Part shown: positions 11,281-22,099 of the stretch, piece after piece | How positions within the stretch are numbered: position 1 is the first letter of the stretch | How the letters are laid out: each line of letters opens with the position of its first letter | Assembly: GCA_014529385.2 (NCBI GenBank) | Contig: CM043965.1 | Coordinates: 18,376,412-18,440,411 of the forward strand | Reading direction: 5' to 3' | DNA: 64,000 nt | Origin: Adiantum capillus-veneris | Taxonomy: Eukaryota > Streptophyta > Polypodiopsida > Polypodiales > Pteridaceae | Program-made: the position numbers and the translations under genes | The notes under the pieces: model-generated | What the model was told of the DNA's origin: nothing | What the model saw: the letters and a program-made list of their open reading frames with translations, nothing else | Database searches by the model: none

Positions 11281-11437
11281 TTCATTTCTTTAAAATCAAA
11301 TCCTGCGGTTTTAGCTATTGATCATATGGGAGCAGCTAACGAGACGAGCAAGGGAGATGTAGGTGCCCTACTCACAAATATTGCTATAGTAGGTAGGTGA
11401 AGCTTTCAGGTGTGAGGTGGGACAATAAATGCAGGTT

Positions 11438-12110
11438 GCAATGCAATATTTTGTCATCTACCAACCAACACAAGGGTCATTGGGATAACATTACCCAGTA
11501 TCCCCAAATGGAACCATTTTGAACTCAATCAAATCTAGAAGGTCTTTGGTATTGCTAGGGAGTATCTTGATGAGAAGGGAAATCTGGTGTTGTTATGTCA
11601 TCGAGAACATGTTTGGGCATTAGTGAGCTTAGCAAATTGAAATGGGTACTATCTTGACCATACAACTATCGTACTGTGTGCTACTCCATTCAGCCTTCAT
11701 GGTGGTGTTTCCTCATTATGAGTCTTAAGTCCCATAGATGCAATGCTTGGAAATCGTTGTATTCCACAAAATTGGTACCTATAGATTGAATCAAAAGCCT
11801 GATGCGGACATTATCTGTGATTACTACAATGACAATCGTCATTGGCAACCCAAAATAGATGGCTCTCCTTGGCGAGGTATGCCGTGAGTTTTCAACAAGT
11901 TCACCTCCATTCTATTTGCTTATCTAAATTTCCAGACATGCATTTAGAAGGATGATATCTCTGCAGGGGGCATGGAGAGAAGTCCAACTTTACACGCGAA
12001 GATACTCTCTTTCTATAAAGAGGAGGGTAATGTAGTATTACAAATGTATACGGGTTGCGGTCTTCTTGCACGTCCGGGGCTGCGAATGGGTTGACATGTA
12101 CTATTGCTAG
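11438..12110 (+). pseudogene. decayed gene, segment 5: beta-class amino-methyltransferase-like domain
   Basis: One frame from ~11440 reads AIFCHLPTNTRVIGITLPSI, KWNHFELNQ, then YLDEKGNLVLLCHREHVWAL and NGYYLDHTTIV. This is the order of a DNA N6/N4 methyltransferase: motif IV region, helix, G-rich turn, strand. The LP(T) at the motif IV position replaces the expected (D/N/S)PP(Y/F/W). Next come KPDADIICDYYNDNRHWQP and PWR|GTATG, an intron to ~11965, and an exon with EEGN-VVLQMYTGCG-LLA (12,022-12,070) followed by a SGAANGLTC-like helix: a good motif I (FxGxG). Motif IV before motif I is the class-beta arrangement. Stops near 11,536, 11,638 and 11,718 and a 1-base shift near 12,072 show it is dead. 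The retrotransposon at 12,111 interrupts it directly after motif I. Confidence 0.6.
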
Positions 12111-14687
12111 TGAGGCGGTCTGGGGCGGGCAACAAGAAGAGCGGCCTCTAAACACCCTTCGAGGCTCCCGTGTTGCTCAATTGGGGATGGGGCAAGCACA
12201 ATTAGAGACAACAACAACCCACAGCCAGAAACCAAACAAGAAAAGGGGCACAACCTAGTTGTAGATGCGAACTAGGACGCACGTGATATCTCCTTGTACT
12301 CAAACGCACAAAGAGAGGGGAATGCAAGATAGCCACACACACCAAACACAAACATTCACCATGCCAGAGAGAGGTAAAGCGCCCAAGTCAACTTGAGCAA
12401 CTCATTCTTAGCCTTAAAGACTAGATGCACACAAAGCTTGATGAGAAATAGAGAGACAACACAAAACTTGACCTAGTTGCCAATACACAAATTGTCTTAG
12501 GGTCACCGGAGCCCTCTCACCGAGCACCCTCTTACAATTGAACGTTTTGGCAAACAATTCAACAAGCCCTCAAACCACCAAGCATGAAATGGCACAACAA
12601 ACTTCAAGGAAAATATACCTTCAACCACCTGATGAGCCAGCTTATCAAGTCAATTTGGAGAGAAGAGTCGTAGTTGCAGCATACAATTGCATCCAAAACT
12701 ATGAATCTTATTTATGGACAAGAGTAGGCTACAAGTGTGATGTAGAGTATGGTATCACTCCACTCCTCTAGATGGCATAACTAACTTCAAGCTTCTCCAT
12801 GCACCTATGAGTAGTGATGGAATAGAGCACTCACAATGCGCACACTCTACACAACTAGGCTTGAAGAATGGTGTGTTATGTGTTGAGAATGGTGTGGTGT
12901 AGTGTGATCATGTGATGATTTACAAGGGAGAGAAGGGCTCTATTTATAGGTTTTAGAAGCCCCGATTAGGATTAGGCCTAATCAAGATTATTTGAAGGAA
13001 TAAAGGATTATGCTTTTTTTTTTTTTAATGAGGGTGGGTCTCTCTTGTCCTTTGAGTCACATGGATGTGGGCTCAAGGGAAGAGAATTATTGAGGATGAT
13101 AGGAGAGAGGATTGAGTGAATAATTTGGGAGTGCCTACTCTAGTAGAGGGTGCATTTTACAATAAGGTTAGTGGTTAGTAGTTAGTAATTATCACTAAAA
13201 AATATTTACAAAATCATTCACCAAATGGTGAGATATATGATGAGAAAAGTTAGAGAAGGGATGAGCTTGTAAAGAGAGGTTGAAGCTTTGGAGAAGTTGA
13301 CATTCACCTCTTTACAGCACCGGAAGAGGAAGCAGTCAGCATGGCGAAGCAGTGCGTGTCGATGAAGCTATGTTATTTAAAACCTTGAAAAATTCATGAT
13401 AAAAACCTTCATTTGCAGAGGTTATCCTTGGATTTTTGCTGATTTTTTGAAGTTCTTTACAAAGCTGAAGAGAGTATGGTAATATGGACATATATATAGA
13501 GAGAAAGGGGGACACATAGGGTGTAGAAATGGAGGATGAAGGATATGGAGGTGTGAGAGATGTGGCAATGGTGAAGAGGGTGAATTAGGACATGGGAGTT
13601 GCAGGTTTGGGAGTGGGAAGGAGAGGGAGGAGTGTGTGTGAAAGAGGAAAATGATAAAGTGGAAGAGGGAGTGTGGCTGCATAGCATGGGCAAACTGGGG
13701 TCCACCAATAAAATCATAGCTCACAGCTCGTAGCTCAAATAACTATGAAAAAATTTGAGGTGAAAGTTCAGCTTATGATCTACAACTTTTGTTTGTATCA
13801 CCTTTTCAAATTAGGGGAGCATGTGATCTTTAAAAATTCAGCAAAACTGACTGTTTTTTCCACTGCACAAGGTCCTTCTTTGGATGATTCTTTTGAATAC
13901 CTCCAAGAGTGAGCTCCCCATGGTGCATGCATGCATGCCACATACCCTTGACCTTATTTGGTAGGTCTATAATTGAAGATATTGTTGAGATCATGATATA
14001 AGTGAATAGTACAACTAAGAAAATCAAATATTGAGGGGTCTAAAAAAATATGTACATGTCAAATATAAATAATATAGGTGGAAAAAATATAAAGGGGTCA
14101 AAATAAATCTCTCTCATTATAAGTCTACCATAAAAAGATGAATATTTTTGGTGTTCTAATTTATGAGAGTAAAAGAGAATAGATGTAGGAAGGAAAAATC
14201 ACAATAGTGAAAAAATATACACATAAATAAAACTAGTTTTTTTGGATTTTTTTTGGGATGGAGTTACAACAAAAATAAGAGAAGGTTGCATGAAATTATT
14301 TTTATATGGAATAAAGAGTATGCAAAATGGTAAGAAAAAATATGGTAATGGTGAGTCAATGTACATAGCATAAATAACACACCATAGGTAGAAATATTTA
14401 AATAAATACCAAAATAATTATGAAAAATCCTTTTATTTAGGCCCTATATACAATGAAATATTTACACACAAATGGGCCATAATATACTTATATTTTTTTT
14501 ATTTTTTTTTGGCTCAACTAGCCCAGTGACTAGCTAATTAAGGGTTTTTAAGAAAATATGGAGAAAGTCCCTAACTCACACACGCCTATGTACAGTGAAA
14601 TGGTAGGGATAACCAAAATGTTTGAGTGATTTGATAGGGTGAGGTAGCTTACTATGGCAATTATGGAAAGCCGAAAAACGGCTATCA
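12111..14687 (-). repeat. 3' LTR (left copy)
   Basis: Starts TGAGGCGG directly after CTAG and ends GGCTATCA. It matches 17,360-19,938 almost base for base until the last ~150 bp, where divergence rises sharply. It is AT-rich in 13,950-14,550. ORFs inside it occur as the same pairs in both LTRs and have no recognised domain. Confidence 0.9.
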
Positions 14688-16348
14688 TTAGCTCCCCCCT
14701 TAGATAATGGTACATTCATGTACCATTTATCCGACCATATAACATGTAGATTGTGTAACGTCTGTCTTTGTCTTCTCTCATCTTTGAAGAACCTTTGTTG
14801 TATGATTAAAAAACCTTGTGTGATATGAAAGGTTCTCAGAGCCAATAGCAGGATGTAATGAAGTGACGGAGTAAACCTCCTCCATTGAGAAAGTTTCCAT
14901 AAGCACCCCCCAGGATCAAAGATCTTGAGATATCTTTCCCAAAGAGAGATGTATGGTATGGAATCACTTACTAATTTCGGTTGAAGAAACTTGTAGATTC
15001 TATTGTTGTCCATCATTGCATCTATCACTATGAATGTGATATAAAAGATTGGTTGCTCTTCCTCTTGTGTAAACTTGATATATCTGCTACGATCTTCAAG
15101 AGCTTGTATGAGCAAATTCCTGAACTGTAGCTCATAAAATTCATTCAACCTGGGTAGGCTCATCAAGTCAAAAATTCTATGACCTTCATGATTTAGGAAA
15201 GCTTGATCCATGCTTCCAACTGCTAGTGGAAGATATTGCAAATAGTTTACCATATAAGTAGATAATAGACGAAGGTTTCTATTGCTTCCAACACATTGGA
15301 AGAGAATAGATTTTGGTACTGATTGATGAAATATCCACATGTAGCAATCAACAAGTTTTTCATCTATGATGAAGACCAGAAGCATCACAATGTGTGACCG
15401 CCATACACCAAAGAACCAAACGTAGAAGGTTTGGAAACATCTGTTCATCACCAAGTATTCATGTCCTCTTCCACTTAAGAAGGTATGGTGCCCCCGATTA
15501 AAGGTATATGTGAAGAGAGGAGAATTTGACTTTGAAGAGGTAAAACCCAATGTGAAGATGATTGGGGCTTCAAAAGTTTGGACTTTCTTGCTAAGAGATT
15601 GTCCCATGAATGAAGAGCCACCCACTAAAACACCATTGGAGAGAGTGATACCCTTCTGACAGTTTCCTTTTATGATTTAATTTTTTACTACTCTCCCATG
15701 TTCTTCATCCCCTTCTAAGCCCCCCCTTTGACAAGGTTGTAACTCCTCACATTGTACCACCTCAAAGGTTGACGGATTACTGTTTGATTTTGTGAAAACT
15801 TTGGCTTCTTGCATGATAGGTTCCTCCATGCTTAACATACATGGGTCATACCAATGCTTTTCAACATCATCAAACACTTCTTGAAGATTGTCCTCACATG
15901 GATTCAACTCACACTCTTTTACTTTGTTTTGGAGTTGGCATTCCATGTACACAATCATCTCTTTATGATCAATGTGGTCTATGATCTCCCCACCTATGAT
16001 TTCATCTCCTTCTTCACTCTCTTCTTTTAGACAAGATACACTCTTAGACCATTCCATAAGATCAAGGTTACCTTCAAGGTCTTAATTCTCCATAGAGTCA
16101 TGTTGCGCAAAAGCTTCGTCTGCTCGGACTAGAAATTGATCCTCTGCCAAAAGGTTGGATGTATCCATTATTGAATCATCAATTCCATTTGAGATATCTT
16201 GTGTTGATTTTTGCATGCTTGTGATAAAGGTAGAAGAAAGAGATTCCACATTTGAATCTTGGCCACACACTTTAGCACTTGAATAATCAGTTGGCATGTA
16301 AGTAACTTCTTCAACATTTGTCGAAGTAGAAGGAGACAAGTATGGCAA
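14576..16348 (-). CDS. unknown long ORF downstream of gag (broken by two TAA codons)
   Basis: Three stretches in one frame (16,348-16,082; 16,057-15,677; 15,625-14,576) are separated only by TAA codons at 16,082 and 15,677, so it was probably one protein of ~590 residues or more. The first two are acidic and Ser/Glu-rich (MEEPIMQEAKVF). The last, 349 codons, is hydrophobic and aromatic-rich (FQTFYVWFFGVWRSHIVML, LWKLSQWRRF, TLHNLHVIW) and may include membrane segments, but I see no signal peptide or catalytic motif. Its C-terminus reads through the polypurine tract (LSKGGAN) and ~112 bp into the 3' LTR. The position matches ORF3/env-like genes of some plant gypsy elements, but I recognise no family. 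Confidence 0.5.
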
Positions 16349-17049
16349 AGGAGATGACTCCTTGATAGAAACACTTTCATGATGGTTGGTTCTTCCAGCA
16401 TGATGGAGACCATTTTTATGTAGAAGTACTTGTGAAACTTCCTTCGGGCAATAGTGACCGCTTCTTCAAAGGTAGAGGGTCCACTACAAGTAACCTTAGT
16501 CTTTAGGAAAGGAGACAAACCTGAAATAAATTGCTCCATTTTTACATAATCTGGAAATGTAGAACTAAACCCATATCCTCCCCATTGACGAGCAAAAATA
16601 TCCTCATAATCATAGTAGTCTTCACCATGTTGTTGAAGTCTCCTTAATGAAATAAATTGCTCCATTTTTACATAATCTGGAAATGTAGAACTAAACCCAT
16701 ATCCTCCCCATTGACGAGAAAAAATATCCTCATAAGCATAGTAGTCTTCACCATGTTGTTGAAGTCTCCCTAATGAAGCCCATGCTTTCTCCACTGTTGG
16801 AAATTTAGTGAATCTGGTCTTCAAAGCTTTGGAAATTTGGGTATACCCATCTTCAATTTGAGAAGACATACTCCAAAACCATTGCTCAGCGTTGCCTCTA
16901 AGGCATAGCAATAGAAAATCCCCTTTTTCAATGTCATCCCTTTTACCAAGGATACGACAAACCATTCTAAAATCAGCAAGAAAATCATCAACATCTTCTT
17001 CTAGGTTTCCGAAGAAGATTGGGATATCATCAAAGGTATAGCGTGTCAT
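16349..17049 (-). CDS. gag of the pol-less element
   Basis: The ATG at 17,049 starts MTRYTFDDIPIFFGN, followed by a retrotransposon gag domain (DDFLADFRMVCRILGKRDD, GNAEQWFWS, SKALKTRF, ISGLSPFLKTKV, TFEEAVTIARRKF). It should build the particle that packages the RNA. About 42 residues (RLQQHGEDYY...VKMEQFIS) are present twice in tandem. No zinc knuckle is seen. Near 16,400 the reading frame switches: the frame-0 ORF runs on to 16,168 as unlikely sequence, while the sensible continuation is in the frame of the downstream long ORF, so a 1-base shift is likely. The start is ~310 bp inside the right LTR. Confidence 0.75.
16523..16774. repeat. 126-bp in-frame tandem duplication in gag
   Basis: Copies start at 16,523 and 16,649 and differ by only a few bases (GAGCAAAAA/GAGAAAAAA; AATCATAG/AAGCATAG). 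The unit is exactly 42 codons, so gag stays open across it. Confidence 0.95.
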
Positions 17050-17344
17050 AGTCTCTCAATGCTAGAACCACACAAAGATTAGTTCCAAACAATCATTTTC
17101 TCTCATGACATCAAACTACACAAAGTTTTGAAAGGTCTTTCAACATGAATTCTAGATTCTTATGTGAAAATGTTTTTTTCCTTTCTTATGTTATGCTAAT
17201 CCAAACCATATTCTAGATAGATTTTTGTTGCATTGAAATTAAACTCGGTCATACAAGTTTTCATGATTCATATAATCTTCTTGATTATGCTAAAATTCAA
17301 GCATTCATGCAATACAACAACAATAAGCACAAGGCTAGTCCTCA

Positions 17345-17356
17345 GTGGGGGCACCA
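17345..17356 (-). other. primer-binding site TGGTGCCCCCAC
   Basis: The minus strand reads TGGTGCCCCCACTGAGGAC three bases from the right LTR. I cannot assign the tRNA from memory. The first 12 bases are identical to the primer site of the Tat-like element at 43,465-43,476. Confidence 0.75.
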
Positions 17357-17359
17357 ATT

Positions 17360-19938
17360 TGAGGCGGTCTGGGGCGGGCAACAAGAAGAGCGACCTCTAA
17401 ACACCCTTCGAGGCTCCCGTGTTGCTCAATTGGGGATGGGGCAAGCACAATCAGAGACAACAACAACCCATAGCCAGAAACCAAACAAGAAAAGGGGCAC
17501 CACCTAATTGTAGATGCGAACTAGGACGCACGTGATATCTCCTTGTACTCAAACGCACAAAGAGAGGGGAATGCAAGATAGCCACACACACCAAACACAA
17601 ACATTCACCATGCCAGTGAGAGGTAAAGCGCACAAATCAACTTGAGCAACTCATTCTTAGCCTTAAACACTAGATGCACACAAAGCTTGATGAGAAATAG
17701 AGAGACAACACAAAACTTGACCTTGTTGCCAATACACAAATTGTCTTAGGGTCACGTGAGCCCTCTCACCGAGCACCCTCTTACAATTGAACGTTTTGGC
17801 AAACAATTCAACAAGCCCTCAAACCACCAAGCATGAAATGGCACAACAAACTTCAAGGACAATATACCTTCAACAACCTGATGAGCCAGCTTATCAAGTC
17901 AATTTGGAGAGAAGAGTCGTAGTTGCAGCATACAATTGCACCCAAAACTATGAATCTTATTTATGGACAAGAGTAGGCTACAAGTGTGATGTAGAGTATG
18001 GTATCACTCCACTCCTCTAGATGGCATAACTAACTTCAAGCTTCTCCATGCACCTATGAGTAGTGAAGGAATAGAGCACTCACATGGCGCACACTCTACA
18101 CAACTAGGCTTTAAGAGTGGTGTGTTATGTGTTGAGAATGGTGTGGTGTAGTGTGATCACGTGATGATTTACAAGGGAGAGAAGGGCTTCATTTATAGGT
18201 TTTAGAAGCCCCGATTAGGATTAGGCCTAATCAAGATTATTTGAAGGAATAAAGGATTATGCTTTTTCTTTTTTAATGAGGGTGGGTCTCTCTTGTCCTT
18301 TGAGTCACATGGATGTGGGCTCAAGGGAAGAGAATTATTGAGGATGATAGGAGAGAGGATTGAGTGAATAATTTGGGAGTGCCTACTCTAGTAGAGGGTG
18401 AATTTTACAATAAGGTTAGTGGTTAGTAGTTAGTAATTATCACTAAAAAATATTTACAAAATCATTCACCAAATGGTGAGATATATGATGAGAAAAGTTA
18501 GAGAAGGGATGAGCTTGTAAAGAGAGGTTGAAGCTTTGGAGAAGTTGACATTCACCTCTTTACAGCACCGGAAGAGGAAGCAGTCAGCATGGCGAAGCAG
18601 CGCGTGTCGATGAAGCTATGTTATTTAAAACCTTGAAAAATTCATGATAAAAACCTTCATTTGCAGAGGTTATCCTTGGATTTTTGCTGATTTTTTGAAG
18701 TTCTTTACAAAGCTGAAGAGAGTATGGTAATATGGACATATATGTAGAGAGAAAGGAGGGCACATAGGGTGTAGAAATGGAGGATGAAGGCTATGGAGGT
18801 GTGAGAGATGTGGCAATGGTGAAGAGGGTGAATTAGGACATGGGAGTTGCAGGTTTGGGAGTGGGAAGGAGAGGGAGGAGTGTGTGTGAAAGAGGAAAAT
18901 GATAAAGTGGAAGAGGGAGTGTGGCTGCATAGCATGGGCAAACTGGGGTCCACCAATAAAATCATAGCTCACAGCTCGTAGCTCAAAAAACTATGAAAAA
19001 ATTTGAGGTGAAAGTTCAGCTCACGAGCTACAACTTTTTCTTGTATCACCTTTTCAAATTCGGGGAGCATGTGATTGTTAAAAATTCAGCAAAACCGACT
19101 GTTTTTTCCACTGCACAAGGTCCTTGTGAGGTCCTTCTTTGGATGATTCTTTTGAATACCTCCAAGAGTGAGCTCCCCATGGTGCATGCATGCATGCCAC
19201 ATACCCTTGACCTTATTTGGTAGGTCTATAATTGAAGATATTGTTGAGATCATGATATAAGTGAATAGTACAACTAAGAAAATCAAATATTGAGGGGTCT
19301 AAAAAAATATGTACATGTCAAATATAAATAATATATGTGGAAAAAATATAAAGGGGTCAAAATAAATCTCTCTCATTATAAGTCTACCATAAAAAGATGA
19401 ATATTTTTGGTGTTCTTATTTATGAGAGTAAAAGAGAATAGATGTAGGAAGGAAAAATCACAATAGTGAAAAAATATACACATAAATAAAACTAGTTTTT
19501 TTGGATTTTTGTTGGGATGGAGTTACACCAAAAATAAGAGAAGCTTGCATGAAATTATTTTTATATGGAATAAAGAGTATGCAAAATGGTAATAAAAAAT
19601 ATGGTAATGGTGAGTCAATGTACATAGCATAAATAACACACCATAGGTAGAAATATTTAAATAAATAACAAAATAATTATGAAAAATCCTTTTATTTAGG
19701 CCCTATATACAATGAAATATTTACACACAAATGGGCCATAATATACTTATATTTTTTTTGGCTTAATTAGCCCAGTGACTAGCTAATTAAGGGTTTTTAA
19801 GAAGATATTGGAAAAGTCCCCTAACTCAGACACACCTATATACAGTGAAATGGTAGGGATAGCCACAGTATTTGGATGATTTTGGTAGGGTGGGTTAACT
19901 CACTATGGCAATTACGGAGAGCCGAAAAATGGCTATCA
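17360..19938 (-). repeat. 5' LTR (right copy)
   Basis: TGAGGCGG...GGCTATCA, then CTAG. Differs from the left copy by scattered substitutions and an 11-bp duplication near 19,125 (AGGTCCTTGTG); the terminal ~150 bp are far more divergent. Confidence 0.9.
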
Positions 19939-20960
19939 CTAGATAGAGAAGAGTCAATGGAAGAATTGCAACATCTATGAAATGGTAAGTGTCTTTCTTC
20001 CTCGAGTAGTGTGAAATGGGAATTATGTATGCCTCCTAATATGATGCTAAGGAAGATCCGTTTTGTAATTGATCGTTGTGAAGGCATAGACACACTTCCT
20101 TCTTGCCATGCCAAAAGGAAACTCATAGTGTTCGATGTTGACGGTGTCCTGTGAAACGGTGGCGGTGGGAAAGTGCTCCTTCCCATGCTGTGAATATTCT
20201 TAATGTAGGGCAAATGGGTGTGTCATTGTGACCTGGGATATTGCTATTGCTGAGGGTGATGTTTGAGCTATTCCATGTAGGGGTTTGGAGCTCCATGCAA
20301 GAGCAAAATCTCACCCCCATTATCGATTTAATTAAGAGTAAATACAAAGAGGCTGGGTACGGTGAGACATTTTTCAAGTTTTGCTTGCATCAAGGACACT
20401 GTGAAGAGAGGAACTACGAAGATAAGCATCCAAAACTCAATTTGGTGTTTGTGAAGAACTTAGATCTGAATTGCTAGCCTCATACATCACAGACCCTCTG
20501 GACACCGTTCTAGTAGATGACAAACCTGAGAAGGCAATCGAAAACCCACCACATACGCTTGTCACAATAAGGAGTTACGATGGAGTGAGCGACGACAATG
20601 AGCTCCTCATGAAGTTACTCCCATATCTAGAAGTTCTTCATGCATATGCTGGGTTATCATCGGATTATATCAAGAACACGCCTTTCAAACAGGGTACACA
20701 ATGTGCGTCATAGGATTTATTTAATAGGTGATTGGTTTCAAATACTGTCTTCTATGATTTCTTAGTAAACTTTCAGTATTAATGTAGTCTTTGCTAAGAG
20801 TATTGTCCCTAACCAAAATTTGATTGTAGTTTCTGCAGCGCATGGTGGGGAAGTTGAGCACACAATGGAGGCGACACATGGTCTTGGAGGAGATGCGGTC
20901 ATGGCACATCCTAAAATTTGATGAGGGAACCAAGATAATTGTGTGCATAGTAATGTTTAG
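19939..20960 (+). pseudogene. decayed gene, segment 6: methyltransferase tail and FCP1/NIF-like HAD phosphatase
   Basis: Directly after the target-site copy CTAG, DREESMEELQHL continues the helix after methyltransferase motif I; a GTAAGTG donor follows (~19,985). From ~20,050 RKLIVFDVDGVL appears (HAD motif I, DxDG), then FHVGVWSSMQEQNLTPIIDL, FFKFCLHQGHC and LVFVKNLD. After a frame change near 20,475 comes DTVLVDDKPEKAIENPP and NELLMKLLPYLEVL. These match the FCP1/NIF (CTD-phosphatase-like) HAD family in order; such enzymes use the first Asp to dephosphorylate Ser/Thr. Stops and shifts after DVDGVL (TGA) and at 20,473 disable it. A last exon may lie at ~20,835-20,923. Whether this is the same gene as the methyltransferase or a tight neighbour is unresolved. 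Confidence 0.65.
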
Positions 20961-21218
20961 TTGCTATATTGTAACTCATCGTCATCAAATAAATAAAGAT
21001 ATTTGGGTCATTTATTAGTCTCCACTCTATATCTTTGTTTTAATCTATTTGGATTTAGATATGTTTTTGTGATGAGGGACCAAGATAATTGTGTACACAG
21101 AAATGTTTAGCTATTATATTGTAACTCAACGTACGTCATCAAATAAATAAAGTTATTTGGGTCATTTATTAGTCTCCACTATCTATATTTTTTTTAATCT
21201 ATTTGGTTTTATATATGT
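20920..21218 (+). repeat. 151-bp tandem duplication of a 3' end with poly(A) signals
   Basis: Copies begin GATGAGGG at 20,920 and 21,071 and run to about 21,218. Each includes AAATAAATAAAG and TTATTAGTCTCCACT. It overlaps the putative 3' end of the gene relic, so the poly(A)-signal region is present twice. Confidence 0.85.
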
Positions 21219-21219
21219 A

Positions 21220-21223
<4 letters not shown>

Positions 21224-21257
<34 letters not shown>

Positions 21258-21366
21258 AGGGGTTAGTGGAGGAGTGGGTAATAGGAGCACGAGAGAGAGA
21301 AAAAGAGAGAGAGGGAGAGAGAGAGCAAGCACGGTTTAGTGGGAGAGAGGGAAAGAGAGAGGACAC

Positions 21367-21423
<57 letters not shown>

Positions 21424-21607
21424 TGAATATTGTAGCGTAAATGATTTTAGCATGCGATAGCGTGAACATGCACCCAAATCAGAGTAACTATTTTCTTTTG
21501 GTTCAATTTGATAGAAAACCACTTCGCAATGTGGGGGACAGAGAGAGAGAGGGGGGGGGGGAGTAAGTAGGGTTTAGCGAGGAAGAGGGAAAGAGAGAGG
21601 ACACATG

Positions 21608-21657
<50 letters not shown>

Positions 21658-21734
21658 GTAGAGGAGAGGGAGGGGGAGGGGGAGAGAGATAAAGAGAGGG
21701 GGGAGGGTAGTCGGGGAGAGAGAAAGGGAGACAT

Positions 21735-21798
<64 letters not shown>

Positions 21799-22015
21799 TG
21801 AGATAGAAGAGAGGGATGAGTAAGGAGGAGGAGGATGGCGGCTAGAGGAGGAGTTGGAGGAAGAAGGTGGAGCGGAGGGAGGAGGTTGAGGAGGAGAAGA
21901 AAGTGGAGGGGAGGAGGCACATGGGCAGCAAGAGGAGGAAGGAGGAGGAAAGAGAGCTAGGGAGGGCGACCCTAAAAAAACAGCTTGCTCCAAAGCTCGC
22001 TCCATTGAGCTCACT
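21224..22015. repeat. cluster of (GA)n arrays and purine-rich DNA
   Basis: Long (GA)n runs at 21,224-21,254, 21,369-21,420, 21,612-21,655 and 21,743-21,795, with purine-rich spacers (GAGGAGG blocks) to ~21,960. A short related motif (GGTTTAG, GAGAGGACACATGA) recurs at ~21,330-21,370 and ~21,570-21,610, so part of the cluster is a duplication. The reading frames here are translations of the repeat. Confidence 0.95.
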
Positions 22016-22099
22016 CGAAGACCTAACTCTGGAATAGTGAAAATGTTACAATAAAAAAAGTACCCAACAAATCAAGTGTAGTGTAGGTGACTATAAGAT

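Larger units (their letters stand above)
12111..19938 (-). mobile_element. complete pol-less LTR retrotransposon inserted in the gene relic
   Basis: Two direct repeats of ~2.58 kb (12,111-14,687 and 17,360-19,938), each TG...CA, flank a 2.7-kb interior. The 4-bp target duplication CTAG is at 12,107-12,110 and 19,939-19,942. A primer site lies beside the right LTR and a polypurine tract (minus-strand AAGGGGGGAG, ~14,691-14,702) beside the left, so it reads on the minus strand. The interior holds gag and a long unknown ORF; no protease, reverse transcriptase, RNase H or integrase is visible. Non-autonomous LTR elements with gag only are known in plants (LARD/BARE-2-like types). Large LTRs and a gag domain place it with gypsy elements, by inference. 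Confidence 0.88.

Noticed and set aside
12538-12771. 77-aa ORF repeated at 17,787-18,020
   Set aside because: Again an LTR-internal pair. The protein looks plausible but its duplication is explained by the LTRs and it has no recognised family.
13422-13724. 100-aa and 86-aa ORFs, also present at 18,670-18,972
   Set aside because: They are conserved only because they lie in the two LTRs of one insertion; low-complexity His/Ser/Pro content, no domain.
16168-16348. C-terminal continuation of the gag ORF in its own frame
   Set aside because: The composition turns unlikely after ~16,400 and the other frame carries the sensible continuation, so this is a frameshift shadow.
20241-20477. Separate small gene encoding a 78-aa protein
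   Set aside because: It is the central piece of the FCP1-like domain, separated from motif I upstream and VDD motif downstream only by frame breaks.
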